Part shown: piece after piece, positions 25,938 through 34,578 of the stretch | How positions within the stretch are numbered: position 1 is the first letter of the stretch | How the letters are laid out: each line of letters opens with the position of its first letter | Origin: Larkinella sp049445795 | Lineage (GTDB): Bacteria > Bacteroidota > Bacteroidia > Cytophagales > Spirosomataceae | NCBI RefSeq assembly: GCF_049445795.1 | Contig: NZ_JBMSDT010000002.1 | Span: 310,001-374,000, forward strand | Length of the DNA: 64,000 nucleotides | Reading direction: 5' to 3' | Notes under the pieces: generated by a model | Told to the model about the DNA's origin: nothing | The model's database searches: none | Seen by the model: the letters and a program-made list of their open reading frames with translations, nothing else | Position numbers and translations under genes: made by a program

Positions 25938-28211
25938 TTATTTCGATAATACGATTTTCTGGTGCCGAACCGGCTGCCCGTCGCGCAGCAACCGGACCAC
26001 ATACACCCCAACCGGCAGCGTACCCAGATCGACCACGGTTTCGGTATCGGCCTTTACCGTCCGCAACCCCGTCACGGGCTGACCGTGCAGATTGAACACC
26101 TGAACGACGCCATTGTTCGGCGAATTGACCCGCAAAAACCGGTCGGTCGGGCTCGGAAACACCCAGGGCTGCGTCGGCTCCTCACCCACCGGCCCCGTGA
26201 TGATGACCTTTTCCGACGTATTGCGCAGGTGCCGAACCCCGCCCGAACTGGTCCCGGCCAACACGTCGGCCAGTCCGTCGCCGTCGAGGTCGGCGGCCGT
26301 CAGGGCCAGGCTCCCGCCCGGAATGCTTTTGTCAGCTTCCTGGGTCAGTTCGTTGATTACCAGCATCGAATCGAGCAGCGTCATTTTATCGCCGGGCTGA
26401 CTGGGTAGCTCGTACAGCTTGAGCACCCCGTCGCGGGTGCCGGTCAGTACTTCCGGACGCAGGTCGCCGTTTAAATCCACAATCAAAATCGATGGACTGT
26501 TCCCGCCGGGCTGCACGGTAATTTGTCCGTAATTCTGCTGCTGCAAGTCGAATTTGGGCGCGGTGCTGGTGCCGGTATTGCGATGGTATTCCACTGTTCC
26601 CGCATTTTTTCCGAGCAGCAGATCGGTTTTTCCGTCGCGATCCACATCGTACCAGGTCGGCAGGTCGGTCGTACCCAACCGATCGGGCGTCGGAATTTGC
26701 TGCACTTTCGTGGCATCCAGTTGAAAAGCCGCTCCGCGCGGGGCCTGGTTCAGCACATACCGGATTTCCGGAGCGCGGTTGATGGAATTGCCGGTAAAAA
26801 CCAGATCGAGACTCCCGTTGCCGTCGATGTCGGCGATGGCCGGTTTCAGTTCGGTCAACTGGAATTGCTCCGACAATTTCAGGTAATCCGTCGTCCTCAG
26901 TTCAAAGGCTGGTTTGATTCGGGTGCCCACATTTTCGAAATGCGCGATGCTGGCCCGGTAGCCCCGATCCCCCCGCAACCCGGCATTGCCCACCAGCAAA
27001 TCCAGGTCGCCGTCACCATCGAGATCGACCAAAACCGGGCTGGCCGTTTCCCCGAAATCGATCATGTCTTCCTGCAAAAACCCTTTGCTCATGTACTGAA
27101 AATTGGGCCGCTGGTTCGTTCCGGCGTTGCGGTACCACCAGTTCGACGACTGGTAGTCGATCAGATTGCCTTCGTTCCCGTAGACGTTGGGCGAAGCGAC
27201 CAGATCCTTAACGCCATCAAAATCAAGATCTTCCCAGTAAACGGCGGGAAAAACATTGAACGAAACGGGCGTCGAGGCCGGAAACCGGCTGGTGAAGGTC
27301 GTAAACCGGGAGGTGGCCCCGTTGCCACCCACGTTGGTCAGCATCGACAGGTTCGGGCAGGTGACGTGGGCCGTCAGCAGGTCTTTTTTGCCGTCGCCGT
27401 CGAGGTCCAGCACCAGCATCGAATTGCCGTTGTGCTTCACCCGCGCACCCGATGGCGTGCTCCCGGTTTCGGTCCCGTTGCCGACGTAGACACAGTCCAG
27501 TCCAAACAAAAATTCGTCGCAATCATCGTCGCTTTTGAAGCTACCCCAGCAAAAACCGATGCGCTTGAAATCCAGCCCATTGGGGTCATTTTTCCGCTCC
27601 ACGCTCATGTTCTGGTACAAATTCGATGTGCCACCAATGATGTCGTAGGTGATGATATCAATATCGCCGTCGTCGTCCACGTCCAGAATAGCCGGAATGT
27701 CGACCGAGTTGATGTAGAGGTTCAGGGTGCCCGACAAGCCTTCGTGGTAAACCGGGTCAGCGATGGTTTTCCAGGACAGTTTACCGTTGGAAGAAGTATT
27801 TTGCAGAATCCGTAACCCGCCATTGGCGTGGGTGAAGAGGTCTTTTTTACCATCGTGGTCGTAATCGACCAGCAGCATCCAGGTGCCGAACGTAATGGCT
27901 GGGAATTGCTCTTCATACTGGGGCGCATACCGCCAGACTGAGCTTCCATCGACCTGTTTTTCAGCCAGAAAAGTCATCACCCGATTCGTCTGCCGCTCGT
28001 AGACGACCAAATCCAAAACCGCATCGGCATTGAGGTGAATGGTCGAATATTGTGCCCCGTTCAGGCCGCCCGCCCAGGGGTTGGCCAGGGTCCGGCCCGC
28101 TACCTTAACGCTCGCACCCGCATCGTATCGGAACGAGAACGGCCCGTTGCCGGTTTGGGCCCGTACGCTATGAAGAATCAGCAAACAAAGTATCGTAAAC
28201 AGCTTTTTCAT
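25938..28211 (-). CDS. secreted FG-GAP/VCBS repeat protein with T9SS sorting domain
   Basis: 757 residues from the ATG at 28211 (MKKLFTILCLLILHSVRA, signal peptide). A beta-propeller is built from repeated FG-GAP/VCBS units recognisable by DxDxDGxxD calcium loops: 'DYDHDGKKDLF', 'DVDDDGDIDII', 'DLDGDGKKDLL', 'DLDGDGDLDLL', 'DIDGNGSLDLV', 'DVDRDGKTDLL', 'DLDGDGLADVL'. The C-terminus is a T9SS type-A sorting domain ('PWVFPSPTDRFLRV' then 'GVYVVRLLRDGQPVRHQKIV'). It is probably a cell-surface adhesion or carbohydrate-contact protein. It is divergent from murF, and a TACCTTTG -7 box for murF lies at about 28213 in its leader. Confidence 0.88.
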   Translation of the reverse strand: MKKLFTILCLLILHSVRAQTGNGPFSFRYDAGASVKVAGRTLANPWAGGLNGAQYSTIHLNADAVLDLVVYERQTNRVMTFLAEKQVDGSSVWRYAPQYEEQFPAITFGTWMLLVDYDHDGKKDLFTHANGGLRILQNTSSNGKLSWKTIADPVYHEGLSGTLNLYINSVDIPAILDVDDDGDIDIITYDIIGGTSNLYQNMSVERKNDPNGLDFKRIGFCWGSFKSDDDCDEFLFGLDCVYVGNGTETGSTPSGARVKHNGNSMLVLDLDGDGKKDLLTAHVTCPNLSMLTNVGGNGATSRFTTFTSRFPASTPVSFNVFPAVYWEDLDFDGVKDLVASPNVYGNEGNLIDYQSSNWWYRNAGTNQRPNFQYMSKGFLQEDMIDFGETASPVLVDLDGDGDLDLLVGNAGLRGDRGYRASIAHFENVGTRIKPAFELRTTDYLKLSEQFQLTELKPAIADIDGNGSLDLVFTGNSINRAPEIRYVLNQAPRGAAFQLDATKVQQIPTPDRLGTTDLPTWYDVDRDGKTDLLLGKNAGTVEYHRNTGTSTAPKFDLQQQNYGQITVQPGGNSPSILIVDLNGDLRPEVLTGTRDGVLKLYELPSQPGDKMTLLDSMLVINELTQEADKSIPGGSLALTAADLDGDGLADVLAGTSSGGVRHLRNTSEKVIITGPVGEEPTQPWVFPSPTDRFLRVNSPNNGVVQVFNLHGQPVTGLRTVKADTETVVDLGTLPVGVYVVRLLRDGQPVRHQKIVLSK

Positions 28212-28309
28212 GTACCTTTGGCTCCTAAACCGCCCGGAACAAGTCAACCGACCGGGTGGTTACCTGATAACGAACAGATTCCTAACGTTGGTTTACTACC
28301 TGCCGGAAA

Positions 28310-29596
28310 ATGGTTATTTCCATTCCTGACTTATACGACCGCTTCCACGAATGCATGGGCGTGTCGACCGATACCCGTAAAATTACAGAAGGCTGTCTGT
28401 ACATCGCGCTCAAAGGCGAAAAGTTCAACGGTAATTTATTCGCCAGTGAGGCCCTGGAGAAAGGCGCACGCTACGCCGTGGTCGACAACCCGGATCTGGC
28501 TAACGACAGCCGGTTTTTGCTGGTCGAAGATGGGCTGACGGCTTTGCAGGAACTGGCGCGGCACCACCGCCGGATGCTGGGCATCCCGGTCATTGGGCTG
28601 ACGGGCTCGAACGGCAAGACGACTACCAAAGAGCTGATTTACAGCGTCCTGTCGAAAAAATACAAAACTTACGCGACGCAGGGCAATCTGAACAACCACA
28701 TCGGCGTTCCGCTGACGCTGCTGGCGATCGACGAGCAGTATGAGATGGCCGTGGTCGAGATGGGGGCCAATCACCAGGGCGAAATCCGGTTGCTGAGTTC
28801 GATTGCCCAACCCACCCACGGCATGATCACGAACATCGGGAAAGCGCACCTCGAAGGGTTCGGGGGCCTCGCGGGCGTTCGGAAAGGCAAGGGCGAACTG
28901 TTCGATTTTCTGGCCCAGACGGGCGGAACGGTTTTCGTCAACGCCCAGAGCACGGTGTTGATGGAGATGTACAAGGAGCGGCTGTTTCGCGAAGCGGTTT
29001 TTTACCAACTCACCGACCAGTACGACATCCTCAGCGACAGCCCGACGGTGGTGTTCAAAGACGAAGCCGGGCAGGTGGTGACGACGCATTTGCCCGGCCG
29101 CTACAATTTCGACAACATCGCGGCCGCACTCTGCATCGGGAAGTTTTTCGGCGTTCCGGCCGAGGTGGCCAACGAAGCCATAGCCACTTACAACCCGACC
29201 AACAACCGCTCCCAGCTCATTCAGAAGGGCACCAACACCATCCTGATGGATGCCTACAACGCCAACCCGAGTTCGATGGCGGCCGCCGTTCAAAACCTCA
29301 TGAAGCTCGACGCGCCCCGCAAGGTGGTCATTCTGGGCGATATGTACGAACTCGGCGACGAAAGTCCCGCCGAACACGCGGCCCTGGGCGAACTGGTGGC
29401 GCAGGGCGGTTTTGATACCGTCATTCTGGCCGGTCAGGACATGCGGTATGCCTTGGCCGCGTTGCCGAAAGCGTATTATTTTCCGGACAAATTTTCGTTA
29501 CACAACTGGATCATGGACCACCCGTTCGACAACACAACGATCCTGATCAAGGGCTCCCGGGGCATGGGCCTGGAGTCGGTTGTGCAGTTTTTGTAG
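28310..29596 (+). CDS. murF: UDP-N-acetylmuramoyl-tripeptide--D-alanyl-D-alanine ligase
   Basis: Cytosolic peptidoglycan precursor ligase adding D-Ala-D-Ala to UDP-MurNAc-tripeptide with ATP; 428 residues, normal length. N-terminal substrate domain with 'VSTDTRKITEGCLYIALKGE'. Central Mur ligase ATPase with P-loop GLTGSNGKTTTKEL (about 97-110), 'GNLNNHIGVPLTLL' and 'EMGANHQGEI', which are all diagnostic of MurF. C-terminal domain with 'LMDAYNANPSSM' and 'VVILGDMYELGDES'. It stands apart from any dcw cluster, as is common in this phylum. Confidence 0.96.
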   Translation: MVISIPDLYDRFHECMGVSTDTRKITEGCLYIALKGEKFNGNLFASEALEKGARYAVVDNPDLANDSRFLLVEDGLTALQELARHHRRMLGIPVIGLTGSNGKTTTKELIYSVLSKKYKTYATQGNLNNHIGVPLTLLAIDEQYEMAVVEMGANHQGEIRLLSSIAQPTHGMITNIGKAHLEGFGGLAGVRKGKGELFDFLAQTGGTVFVNAQSTVLMEMYKERLFREAVFYQLTDQYDILSDSPTVVFKDEAGQVVTTHLPGRYNFDNIAAALCIGKFFGVPAEVANEAIATYNPTNNRSQLIQKGTNTILMDAYNANPSSMAAAVQNLMKLDAPRKVVILGDMYELGDESPAEHAALGELVAQGGFDTVILAGQDMRYALAALPKAYYFPDKFSLHNWIMDHPFDNTTILIKGSRGMGLESVVQFL

Positions 29597-29618
29597 TACC
29601 CTTTACTTGCGAAAAGCT

Positions 29619-29888
29619 ATGCAATTAGTTAGTAAAAAAGCAGTTGGGCAGTGGCTTTTACTAAGCCTGCTGTCCGAACAGCGCGAACTTCTGGAACGCA
29701 CGAGACAGTTTCAGGCAAAGTATGGCGTCGATTTCAGCGATTTTGAAAAGCAATTGCAAAAGCAGGAGCACGAAATCGTTGGTCAGTGGGAGGATTTCAT
29801 CGAGTGGCAATCTGTCAATACGGCACTAGCCGAGATTCGTACCAAAATTAAGGACGTGGAAGATGGAGCTATTCGAGTGGTTGACTGA
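29619..29888 (+). CDS. small hypothetical protein, possible antitoxin-like
   Basis: 89 residues starting at 29619 (MQLVSKKAVGQWLLLSLL). The upstream 13 codons overlap the murF end and look non-coding. Mostly helical and charged, with a coiled-coil-like middle 'SDFEKQLQKQEHEIVGQWED'. No certain family. Similar small proteins that I associate with chromosomal antitoxins (partner DUF6516) have this helix-rich 'ELLERTRQFQAKYG' start, but this is weak recall. Only a 15-codon overlapping frame (MELFEW..., from 29862) follows, so if it was an antitoxin its toxin is absent or decayed. Confidence 0.6.
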   Translation: MQLVSKKAVGQWLLLSLLSEQRELLERTRQFQAKYGVDFSDFEKQLQKQEHEIVGQWEDFIEWQSVNTALAEIRTKIKDVEDGAIRVVD

Positions 29889-29920
29889 TATCTTCTTGTC
29901 CGTTTTATAAACCCGATCTA

Positions 29921-30577
29921 ATGAAAAAACTCTTTTTCCTATTTCTCCTAATCGGCTCCATTCGCTTCGTTGCGGTGGCCCAGCAAGCTGCTCCGTTTGA
30001 AAACGAAATTCAGGCCTTCGAACAGCAGGACCGGACGACTCCGCCCCCCAAAAAACCGATTCTGTTTACGGGCAGCTCGTCGATCCGTCTTTGGGAAACA
30101 CTACAATCCGATTTCCCGGACAAAACCGTGCTGAACCGGGGCTTCGGCGGTTCTTCCCTGCCCGACGTGATCCGGTTTACTGACCGGATAATCATTCCGT
30201 ATAAACCGAAACAGATCGTGATCTACGCGGGCGAAAACGACGTGGCCAGCGGAAAAGTCACGGCGCAGGAAGTCTACGACCGGTTTGTCACCTTGTTTAC
30301 GACGATCCGGAAAGCATTGCCGAAAACGCCGGTGGTGTTTATCTCGATGAAACCCAGCCCGTCGCGCCGGAAGTATCTGCCCATTACGATAGAGGCTAAC
30401 CGCCTGATTAAAGACTATTTAGCCACGCAACGCCGGACGCAGTACCTCGACGTTTACACACCGATGCTCGACGCTAATGGCCAGATTCGGGGCGAACTGT
30501 TCCGGGCCGACAGCCTGCACATGAACCCAAAAGGGTATGAAATCTGGACCGCCCAGCTAAAACCGTTGTTGAAATGA
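29921..30577 (+). CDS. SGNH/GDSL-type hydrolase
   Basis: Exported esterase/lipase-like enzyme of 218 residues with signal peptide (MKKLFFLFLLIGSIRFVAVA). SGNH blocks: nucleophile Ser in ILFTGSSSIRLW (about 50), oxyanion Gly in NRGFGGSSLPD (about 75), Asn in IYAGENDVASG (about 108), and catalytic Asp/His in DSLHMNPKGYEIW (about 197-206). It probably removes acyl or acetyl groups from carbohydrates. It begins 32 bp after the small hypothetical gene and 32 bp before the heptose kinase gene. Confidence 0.9.
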   Translation: MKKLFFLFLLIGSIRFVAVAQQAAPFENEIQAFEQQDRTTPPPKKPILFTGSSSIRLWETLQSDFPDKTVLNRGFGGSSLPDVIRFTDRIIIPYKPKQIVIYAGENDVASGKVTAQEVYDRFVTLFTTIRKALPKTPVVFISMKPSPSRRKYLPITIEANRLIKDYLATQRRTQYLDVYTPMLDANGQIRGELFRADSLHMNPKGYEIWTAQLKPLLK

Positions 30578-30609
30578 GCGGTTTAACCCACTAACACCCA
30601 CGTTACACG

Positions 30610-31617
30610 ATGACCCAACCGGTCAATACCCCCTCCCTGGAAAAGATTTTTGAAGCCTTCAACACGCTGCGGGTGCTGATTATCGGTGATGTCATGCTCG
30701 ACTCCTACGTCTGGGGCCGCGTCGACCGGATTTCGCCGGAAGCGCCGGTGCCGGTCGTGACCGTGCAGCGCCGGGAACTGCGCCTGGGCGGGGCCGGCAA
30801 CGTGATTCTGAACGTGCAATCGCTCGGTGCCGAAGCCATCGTCTGCTCGGTGATCGGCACCGACGAACCCGGCGACCGGCTGGTCGGCCAACTCACCGAA
30901 CGCGGGCTCAACTGCGACGGCCTGATCCGGAGCGATGCGCGCATTACGACCATCAAAGAGCGCATCATGGCCGGATCGCAGCAGGTGGTCCGGGTGGATA
31001 CCGAAACCGACAAAGCCATTACCGTAACCGAGCGTAACCTCCTGATCGAGAAAGCAAAACAACTAATTCCGAGTTGTCAGGTCGTTATTTTTCAGGATTA
31101 TGACAAAGGCGTGCTGAGCCCGGAAGCCATTGCGGTCATCACCGAATTTGCCAACCAGCAGGGCGTGCCGACGGTAGTCGATCCGAAAAAGCGCAATTTT
31201 CTGGCGTACCACCACACAACGCTGTTCAAGCCCAATCTGAAAGAACTGAAAGAAGGCCTGAAGATCGATTTTGACGTAACAAAACCGGATGAATTGCAAT
31301 CGGCCATTGACGAATTGAAAAACCGCCTGCACATTCGGGGGGCGTTGATCACCCTCTCGGAACGGGGCGTTTTGATTGATTTTCAGGGTGAAACGCACCG
31401 GTTTCCGGCCCATATTCGTCAGATTTCCGACGTTTCGGGCGCGGGTGATACCGTCATCAGTGTAGCCGCCTGTTGCGTCGCCCTCGGTTTGTCGCCCCGA
31501 CTCATTGCCGGGCTGTCGAACCTGGCGGGTGGGCTGGTCTGCGAGTCGCTGGGCGTAGTTCCGATTGATAAACAGCGGCTCAAAGTGGAAGCCTTGAAGG
31601 AAAATTTAGGAATATGA
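30610..31617 (+). CDS. rfaE1: D-glycero-beta-D-manno-heptose-7-phosphate kinase (PfkB family)
   Basis: Cytosolic sugar kinase of the ADP-heptose branch of lipopolysaccharide core synthesis; 335 residues, the length of the kinase half of HldE without the nucleotidyltransferase half. PfkB motif 1 'LRLGGAGNVILNVQSLGAEA' and motif 2 'DVSGAGDTVISVAACCVALG', with catalytic Asp in GAGD (about 277). 'DVMLDSYVWGRVDRISPEAP' near the N-terminus is highly typical of RfaE1. The ATP-binding region carries 'ITLSERGVLI'. The GNAT gene overlaps its stop by 4 bp. Confidence 0.92.
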   Translation: MTQPVNTPSLEKIFEAFNTLRVLIIGDVMLDSYVWGRVDRISPEAPVPVVTVQRRELRLGGAGNVILNVQSLGAEAIVCSVIGTDEPGDRLVGQLTERGLNCDGLIRSDARITTIKERIMAGSQQVVRVDTETDKAITVTERNLLIEKAKQLIPSCQVVIFQDYDKGVLSPEAIAVITEFANQQGVPTVVDPKKRNFLAYHHTTLFKPNLKELKEGLKIDFDVTKPDELQSAIDELKNRLHIRGALITLSERGVLIDFQGETHRFPAHIRQISDVSGAGDTVISVAACCVALGLSPRLIAGLSNLAGGLVCESLGVVPIDKQRLKVEALKENLGI

Positions 31618-32057
31618 CTGACATTCAGCAGGGAAAGTTCATGATTTCGACCGATCCGTCGCGGCTCCAGTTCGACGTAATCTATGATTTTCTGGCCAAC
31701 CGCTCGTACTGGGCCACCGGCATCAGCCGCGAAACCCTAAAAAAGCAGATGGAGCATTCCACGCTGCACTTCGGGCTGTACGAGGGCGAAAACCAGATCG
31801 GGTACGCACAGGTGCTGACCAACTACACCTCCTTTGCGTACCTCGGCAACGTCTTCGTTTTGGAAGAGTACCGGGGGCAGGGCTTGTCTAAGTGGCTCAT
31901 GGCAACCATCCTGAGCCACCCCGACCTTCAGGTGATCCGTCGCTGGTTGCTCGCCACCCGCGACGCCCACGGACTGTACCGCCAGTTTGGTTTTACGGAG
32001 CTCAGCAAACCGGAAACCATCATGGAAAAATACGACGATGACGCTATTCGGCGGTAA
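31614..32057 (+). CDS. GNAT family N-acetyltransferase
   Basis: Acetyl-CoA-dependent acyltransferase of 147 residues. The acetyl-CoA pyrophosphate loop is 'EEYRGQGLSKWLM' (about 87-99, matching Q/RxxGxG/A), followed by the GNAT C-terminal 'ATRDAHGLYRQFGFTELSKP'. An N-terminal 'DVIYDFLANRSYWATGISRE' is shared by a common Bacteroidota subgroup of uncharacterised GNATs. It starts with an ATGA overlap on rfaE1, so translation is coupled. The substrate is unknown. Confidence 0.9.
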   Translation: MTDIQQGKFMISTDPSRLQFDVIYDFLANRSYWATGISRETLKKQMEHSTLHFGLYEGENQIGYAQVLTNYTSFAYLGNVFVLEEYRGQGLSKWLMATILSHPDLQVIRRWLLATRDAHGLYRQFGFTELSKPETIMEKYDDDAIRR

Positions 32058-32065
32058 AAACTGGG

Positions 32066-32302
32066 TTACAACGCTTTCTGCCGGGTTTCCTTGATGTAAT
32101 CGTCGGTGTAGTTCTTGCCCCGGTTGTTCTGATACCGACGCACCACCTTGTAGTTGGCAATGACGGCAATGGGCTGAATTTCCTTGTCTTTCAATCCCTG
32201 ATCCAGAAACGCAATGGCGGCTTCGGCAGTGTCGAAATACGCCACTTCGGCTTCCGAATGCCGGTTGAAAACCGCTTCTACTTTTTTGGTCGACTCGCTC
32301 AT
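32066..32302 (-). CDS. hypothetical protein, 78 aa, coupled to hemE
   Basis: No family recognised. A small soluble charged protein, 'AEVAYFDTAEAAIAFLDQGL' followed by 'IAVIANYKVVRRYQNNRGKN'. It overlaps the hemE stop by 4 bp (ATGA arrangement), so it is translationally coupled to haem synthesis, though no role can be assigned. Confidence 0.7.
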   Translation of the reverse strand: MSESTKKVEAVFNRHSEAEVAYFDTAEAAIAFLDQGLKDKEIQPIAVIANYKVVRRYQNNRGKNYTDDYIKETRQKAL

Positions 32303-33333
32303 GCCGTGAATTCTTTGACGGTCTGGATGAAGTACTTCACCTTCTCGGGGTCGGTGTCGGGGTAAACGCCGTGGCCGAGGTTGGCAATGTACCGCTGCGT
32401 ACCAAAGGCGTCGAGCATTTTCCGAACCTCTGCTTTGATCTGGCCGTAATCGGCGTACAGCACACAGGGATCGAGGTTGCCCTGCAAGGTTTTGTTCGGA
32501 ATCAACCGCCGGGATTCGGCCGCGTCCATGTTCCAGTCGAGCCCCACCACCGAGCAGCTCAACTGCCCGATTTCCTGCCGGGCAAAAAAGGCCCCTTTGG
32601 CAAAAACCGTCACCGGAACGCCCGTCGCTTCCGACACCGCGTCGCAGATTTGTTTGATGTACGGCAGCGAAAACGTGCGGTATTGGTCAGGCGACAGAAT
32701 TCCGGCCCAGGAATCGAAAATCTGCACCAGATCGGCCCCGGCCCGCACTTGGGCTTTCAGGTATTCGATGGTGCTGTCGGTTATTTTCTGCAATAAAGCG
32801 TGCGAAAACGCCGGATCGGCGTAGAGCAGTTTTTTCGCCACCGAGAACGTTTTGGAGCCGCGTCCTTCGGTCATGTAGCAAAAAATCGTGAACGGCGCAC
32901 CGGCGAAACCAATCAGCGGCACCCGGTTATTCAACTCTTTCTTCACGATTTTGATGGCTTCCAGCACGTAAGCCAGGTCGCTTTCGGCGTCGGCAATCCG
33001 AATGCGTTCGAGTTGTTCGGCCGTCCGGACGGTTTCTGGGAAAACCGGCCCGCGCTGCTCGATCATCTCGTACGGCAGCCCCATCGCTTCGGGAACGACC
33101 AGAATATCCGAGAAGATGATGGCGGCATCAACGCCCAGAATGTCAACGGGTTGAATGGTAACTTCGGCGGCCAGTTCGGGCGTCGTTGCCAGCTTGATAA
33201 AACTCCCGGCTTTTTCGCGAACCGCCCGGTATTCGGCCAGAATCCGGCCAGCCTGCCGCATCAGCCAGACGGGAACGCGCTCCACGTTCTCGCCCCGGGC
33301 CGCCCGCAGGAAAAGGTCATTTTGTAAAATCAT
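32299..33333 (-). CDS. hemE: uroporphyrinogen decarboxylase
   Basis: Cytosolic enzyme converting uroporphyrinogen III to coproporphyrinogen III by four decarboxylations; 344 residues from the ATG at 33333 (MILQNDLFLRAARGE). The 25-residue upstream extension is not conserved. Diagnostic motif 'VWLMRQAGRILAEYR' (about 22-36, with active-site Arg) and 'VPLIGFAGAPFTIFCYMTEG' (about 138-157), plus 'GNLDPCVLY' near the C-terminus. A -7 box lies 4 bp from the start, indicating a very short or absent leader. Downstream is the 78-aa coupled gene. Confidence 0.95.
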   Translation of the reverse strand: MILQNDLFLRAARGENVERVPVWLMRQAGRILAEYRAVREKAGSFIKLATTPELAAEVTIQPVDILGVDAAIIFSDILVVPEAMGLPYEMIEQRGPVFPETVRTAEQLERIRIADAESDLAYVLEAIKIVKKELNNRVPLIGFAGAPFTIFCYMTEGRGSKTFSVAKKLLYADPAFSHALLQKITDSTIEYLKAQVRAGADLVQIFDSWAGILSPDQYRTFSLPYIKQICDAVSEATGVPVTVFAKGAFFARQEIGQLSCSVVGLDWNMDAAESRRLIPNKTLQGNLDPCVLYADYGQIKAEVRKMLDAFGTQRYIANLGHGVYPDTDPEKVKYFIQTVKEFTA

Positions 33334-33337
33334 GCCG

Positions 33338-33345
33338 CAAATATA
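33338..33345 (-). promoter_or_regulatory. -7 box TATATTTG of hemE
   Basis: The minus strand reads TATATTTG, then GCGGC-type spacer bases and ATG. With a start site about 7 nt downstream of the box, the hemE transcript would be nearly leaderless. The -33 region would fall inside the palindromic repeat and shows no TTG, so this is a partial match. Confidence 0.4.
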
Positions 33346-33348
33346 CAA

Positions 33349-33413
33349 CGTACCCACGGACTTCAGTCCGTGAGTTTTAGCAACCTCATTGAGTAACTCG
33401 CAACTCACGGACT
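33349..33413. repeat. left part of composite palindromic repeat, interrupted by the Mu-like element
   Basis: Contains the left 28-bp arm (33349-33376, CGTACCCACGGACTTCAGTC...), a 25-bp spacer, and the first 12 bp of the right arm (AACTCACGGACT, 33402-33413). The remaining 16 bp of the right arm are found at 43997-44012, on the other side of the mobile element. Joined, the arms match perfectly over 28 bp. Confidence 0.93.
33410..33413. repeat. 4-bp target-site duplication GACT (left copy)
   Basis: GACT here and at 43993-43996 directly flank TATGAG...CTCATA. Keeping one copy restores the host palindrome exactly. Confidence 0.8.
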
Positions 33414-33425
33414 TATGAGTGACAG

Positions 33426-33440
33426 AACCAATTATTAAAA
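33426..33440 (+). promoter_or_regulatory. putative transposase-binding site L1
   Basis: AACCAATTATTAAAA, 12 of 15 matches to AACGAAATATTAAGA, starting 12 bp inside the left end. This is the same offset as the inverted site at the right end. Confidence 0.6.
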
Positions 33441-33447
33441 AGTGTAA

Positions 33448-33462
33448 AACGAAATATTAAGA
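33448..33462 (+). promoter_or_regulatory. putative transposase-binding site L2
   Basis: AACGAAATATTAAGA, identical to the core at 42901-42915, 22 bp (two helical turns) from L1. It is flanked by GTGTAA and TTACAC arms, forming a small hairpin. Confidence 0.7.
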
Positions 33463-33519
33463 ATTACACACAGCCCAAATTGCACTTTGATTATACGCCC
33501 CTCTCTTTCACATTGAAAA

Positions 33520-34197
33520 TTATTTCGAAGGGTAATTCGATTTAAGCCCAGTATTCGCCCGTTTAGACAATGAATCAAATCGAGACTTTAATCTGATTAG
33601 ATTCATTTTATCTTCTATCAATTGCGAATTGAGTTGTCTAACTTTCGATGTGAGCACCCTTTTGCTATCACGTAAGGAGCTAATTTCTTCATTTTGCCCT
33701 CGATTATCAATATACTGGAATATTGACAACACGAAGGCCGACATAGCCACTAGCACGGATGAAAACGATAATCGATTTGCTTTTCTCGCACTCTTCGCAC
33801 TTTGGTCGGCACTATTGGCACTTCGTATCGCTGCCTTGGCACTATCTTCGGCTGCATTAATTTCTCTTAGTCGAAAAGCCTGCTCTTGTTCCTGCAATTG
33901 GCGTTGCGCCTTTGACTGGGCAAGATACCCTCCTGATTCATAAAAAGAGATTCCACTTTGGGTTATGTGTCCGTGGTGACAAGGACTCCTATCATATTCA
34001 GAAAGGGTCAACTCTAGGTGTCCATCATGGGTTAGCGTATTTTTGTATAGCTCTGCACTATCGTAAGATTTTGTCAATCTATACAATAGGGGCTCGAATA
34101 TTAGCTCACCCACATCCTCTCGATTGTCGTAATAAGCTTTTAATAATTCATCTAGCGTGGAAATTTGATGAGAGGTTAGTATAAACTCGGGCTTCAT
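33520..34197 (-). CDS. element-borne coiled-coil membrane protein, 225 aa
   Basis: No family recognised. The N-terminal 110 residues look globular ('LTSHQISTLDELLKAYYDNR'). An Ala/Ser-rich helix follows ('SAKAAIRSANSADQSAKSAR'), then one membrane segment at about 143-163 ('FSSVLVAMSAFVLSIFQYI') and a C-terminal coiled coil ('ISSLRDSKRVLTSKVRQLNS'). This domain order, AT-rich composition and position beside the left end are those of a cargo gene. Roles such as superinfection exclusion or defence are possible but only guessed. It is the last gene on the minus strand before the end. Confidence 0.7.
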   Translation of the reverse strand: MKPEFILTSHQISTLDELLKAYYDNREDVGELIFEPLLYRLTKSYDSAELYKNTLTHDGHLELTLSEYDRSPCHHGHITQSGISFYESGGYLAQSKAQRQLQEQEQAFRLREINAAEDSAKAAIRSANSADQSAKSARKANRLSFSSVLVAMSAFVLSIFQYIDNRGQNEEISSLRDSKRVLTSKVRQLNSQLIEDKMNLIRLKSRFDSLSKRANTGLKSNYPSK

Positions 34198-34323
34198 ATT
34201 TCAATCAGTGAAAACTTGGAACATCAACCATGTACACCCATTATTTAACAAACAAATACAATTTCCTTGTTAATTTTCTGCACTGTTGGTCCAAAAGTCG
34301 TAAATTAAAGAGACTTCAAACGT

Positions 34324-34530
34324 ATGCGAAACGGCTCAGCTACTCAAATGACACCAGCAGCAGATCAATTAAATCCCTATGCTGATTCTGACGGAAATCC
34401 CATTGAAGGAAAGGAAATGGCATTCTTATCCTGGAATCTTGAACATCCGCATGCTCATGAATTGACGCCAGACGAAAGAAGCTGGAACCAATCCATTCAG
34501 GATCGGATGCAGTCCGAGCAATCAGAGTAA
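34324..34530 (+). CDS. small element-borne protein, 68 aa
   Basis: No known family. The pattern NPYADSDGNP, EMAFLSWN, ELTPDER is shared with the 63-aa protein at 43520-43711 near the other end (NPYADKNGGP, EFFQWE, KLTPEQR), so the two are paralogues. It is acidic and helical. The gene ends inside a perfect 38-bp palindrome that terminates transcription in both directions. Confidence 0.65.
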   Translation: MRNGSATQMTPAADQLNPYADSDGNPIEGKEMAFLSWNLEHPHAHELTPDERSWNQSIQDRMQSEQSE

Positions 34531-34567
34531 GGAGTCAGGCCGAATAACCTTATTCGGCCTGACTCCT
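34530..34567. terminator. bidirectional terminator palindrome
   Basis: Perfect 18-bp arms (AGGAGTCAGGCCGAATAA and its complement) around CC, between the convergent 68-aa gene and the tape measure gene. Its first base is the last base of the TAA stop. Confidence 0.85.
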
Positions 34568-34578
34568 ACAACAAATTG

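Noticed and set aside
27223..27522. Coding frames opposite the FG-GAP gene and other long GC-rich genes
   Set aside because: These are antisense shadows of strongly supported genes, with Arg/Pro/Gly-rich translations.
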